DNA of 6,554 bases, from the NCBI GenBank assembly GCA_016287995.1, contig JAEEXW010000170.1, positions 1 through 6,554 of the forward strand, in the 5' to 3' direction. Positions 6,201-6,554 of this stretch are shown piece by piece. Both the position numbers and the translations under genes were made by a program. The notes beneath the pieces were generated by a model. It saw nothing but the letters and a program-made list of their open reading frames with translations, did not search any database and was not told where the DNA came from. The stretch comes from Bacteroidales bacterium (GTDB lineage: Bacteria; Bacteroidota; Bacteroidia; Bacteroidales; UBA3824). Position 1 is the stretch's first letter. Each line of letters opens with the position of its first letter.

Positions 6201-6554
6201 GTGATACAACAAAGCCCTAAAACAGGGTGTTGCAAATCTTTTCCTGAGTCTAAACCTCGATTGCCGGCACCGAGAAAAAGTGGCTTAGGTTTCATCAAGT
6301 TAAGGCCGCCTTGAAAAATTCCGAGCCAAAGGTTTTTGTCTTTGTCGTAAAAAACTGAGTGAATATTATCGCTGATAAGGCCTTCGGCGTTGCCTTCCTT
6401 TTTGGAAAAATTCCACATTTTTTCGGTTGCCAAATCCATGTAAAAAAGTCCGTAGTTTTGCGTTCCAATCCAAAGGTTGCGGTTTTTGCCTTCTACCGTA
6501 GAATATACGTTGCGGCAGTCGTTGAAAATTTTAAACTCTTGATTTTCAGGGTCG
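3281..6554 (-). CDS. Hybrid two-component system regulator (HTCS), N-terminus outside window
   Basis: The frame stays open to the right edge, so the Met at 6439 is internal: the preceding codons encode another propeller repeat (NLWIGTQNYGL). Counting from that Met, the order is: Reg_prop propeller repeats (to about 365); Y_Y_Y domain (about 412-490); one membrane helix (about 500-517); histidine kinase dimerisation domain with phospho-acceptor H545 in TDISHEFKTPLTLI; HATPase with N-box N658/N662, G1 DNGCG (694-698), F-box and G2 GTGIGL (722-727); receiver (about 798-915) with E803/D804, phospho-acceptor D846, T876 and K898; and an AraC-type double helix-turn-helix (about 945-1045). All catalytic residues are present. 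In this family the periplasmic propeller binds an oligosaccharide, and phosphorelay activates transcription of a polysaccharide-utilisation locus. About 1090 residues are visible; full members are usually 1300-1400, so a signal peptide and roughly five repeats are missing. The sugar sensed cannot be told. Confidence 0.97.
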   Translation of the reverse strand, partial: DPENQEFKIFNDCRNVYSTVEGKNRNLWIGTQNYGLFYMDLATEKMWNFSKKEGNAEGLISDNIHSVFYDKDKNLWLGIFQGGLNLMKPKPLFLGAGNRGLDSGKDLQHPVLGLCCITNDVVYAATDGGGIKIWDTENNIFQNITAGSNGLKTDVIRCIFKDHNSRIWVGTYLEGLCEYFPQKDKFSAYKHSASDKNSLSHNDVTAITEDRLGNLWIGTNGGGLNLLNKENGTFTVFAKDVKNLDNSLINNHIVSLYVDHHGYLWIGTYWGLSRMDPVRKEFKNYGQNDDYNSYNCMIEDSKQRFWAGTNNGLKLFNPEDGSFKFFTTKDGLPNNTVNSIEEDEFGNLWLSTNKGVCRFNYEKNSVANYFADDGLYSNEFIRNSSTKSEQGEIFFGGIDGITRFFPKDIKNKDFVPTVVITDFLVFNRSVKPGAEDGILENAIAETSEITLKEENNSFTIVYRALDFCQPQKTIYAVRMKGFNDEWTQYGYQKNSADYTNLDAGVYWFEVKASIDGENFSKPAVLKITVLAPVWKRWYMILLYFLSAFFIMLVVWQKYRQYEIEKHETEIDKTRLRLFTDISHEFKTPLTLIISPLEGMLYDNAIDGGIKNRLSVVYRNAQRLLRMVNEIMDLRKLDNNKTVFRPKENDLVEFIGDVCANFQPFAQKNGIDFSFKSDLKTFNAFFDSELIDKIMYNLLSNAFKFTPKDGKISVSVKKADKNFSDNIVIIVEDNGCGIKEENLEKIFDRFFQGGTSQLQQGTGIGLYLTKKFVEMHHGIISVSSSLGKGTAFTVMLSNGREFKSLSKENENYAHIKYDILPEENPLPETENSGTLSTILVIEDNEEIRTYLKELLGKNYDVKTAEDGEKGLETIKQTLPDLIITDIMMPKIDGITLTKTIKNDLETCHIPVIMLTAKGTENQRIEGLETGADSYIPKPFNPKHLLVRVSKLLELRKTLKEKFSGEIKFEAEQTAVTVPDRDLLKKVTSVIKTRLADSQLSVETLSEEVGLSRGHLQRKLKNLTGQNPNEFIRLIRLKQAAEILATKDVTISEVADMVGFSSQSYFSTAFTKQFNISPSQYVENNRKGEKQA
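5351..6478 (-). repeat. Two-component-regulator propeller repeats (Reg_prop), about nine visible
   Basis: Within the sensor gene a motif of the form (N)LW-GT---GL recurs about every 40-50 residues. Copies, in protein order, are NLWIGTQNYGL, NLWLGIFQGGL, VVYAATDGGGI, RIWVGTYLEGL, NLWIGTNGGGL, YLWIGTYWGL, RFWAGTNNGL, NLWLSTNKGV and EIFFGGIDGI. Each marks one blade of the periplasmic double propeller. Two neighbouring copies still share nearly identical DNA (around 5751-5781 and 5898-5928). The last copies are degenerate, as is usual at the end of the second propeller. Confidence 0.88.

Noticed and set aside
6437..6439. ATG at 6439 as the start of the sensor gene
   Set aside because: The upstream codons stay open to the window edge and encode a further propeller repeat (NLWIGTQNYGL) in the same frame.

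Overview
The window suggests an AT-rich member of the Bacteroidetes, most likely a host-associated Bacteroidales species. Three observations support this. There is a hybrid two-component system protein of the type that phylum uses to control carbohydrate utilisation. There is a BspA-like (DUF285) leucine-rich-repeat surface protein. Two intergenic gaps carry matches to the Bacteroidetes -7 promoter element TAnnTTTG, and no clear Shine-Dalgarno sequence precedes the starts that can be seen. The species cannot be named from this sequence.

Layout, left to right. Positions 2-679 (+) hold the C-terminal part of a BspA-like repeat surface protein whose N-terminus lies outside the window. A strong intrinsic terminator (686-716) follows, and its T-tract runs directly into a Bacteroidetes-type promoter (714-745). 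That promoter would drive a small three-helix membrane protein of unknown function (761-1282, +). A probable bidirectional terminator (about 1266-1300) separates this gene from a convergent, full-length long-chain fatty acyl-CoA synthetase (1304-3091, -). The 189-base gap 3092-3280 is very AT-rich and has no gene. It holds a candidate promoter for the acyl-CoA synthetase, a 10-bp palindrome just upstream of that -7 box, and a second spaced inverted repeat. The rest of the window (3281-6554, -) is one large hybrid two-component system gene, open at the right edge. It encodes a periplasmic two-component-regulator propeller, a Y_Y_Y domain, one membrane helix, histidine kinase, receiver and AraC-type DNA-binding domains.

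The genes do not form an obvious shared pathway. The hybrid sensor would sense an oligosaccharide in the periplasm and switch on a polysaccharide-utilisation locus, but no SusC/SusD or glycoside hydrolase gene is visible here. Its targets may lie beyond the right edge. The acyl-CoA synthetase is a housekeeping lipid enzyme that appears to have its own promoter. The BspA-like protein would act at the cell surface. All genes seen look intact where they are covered. I found no CRISPR array, tRNA, rRNA, insertion sequence or clear novel defence system. The least explained elements are the small membrane protein and the palindromes upstream of the acyl-CoA synthetase gene.
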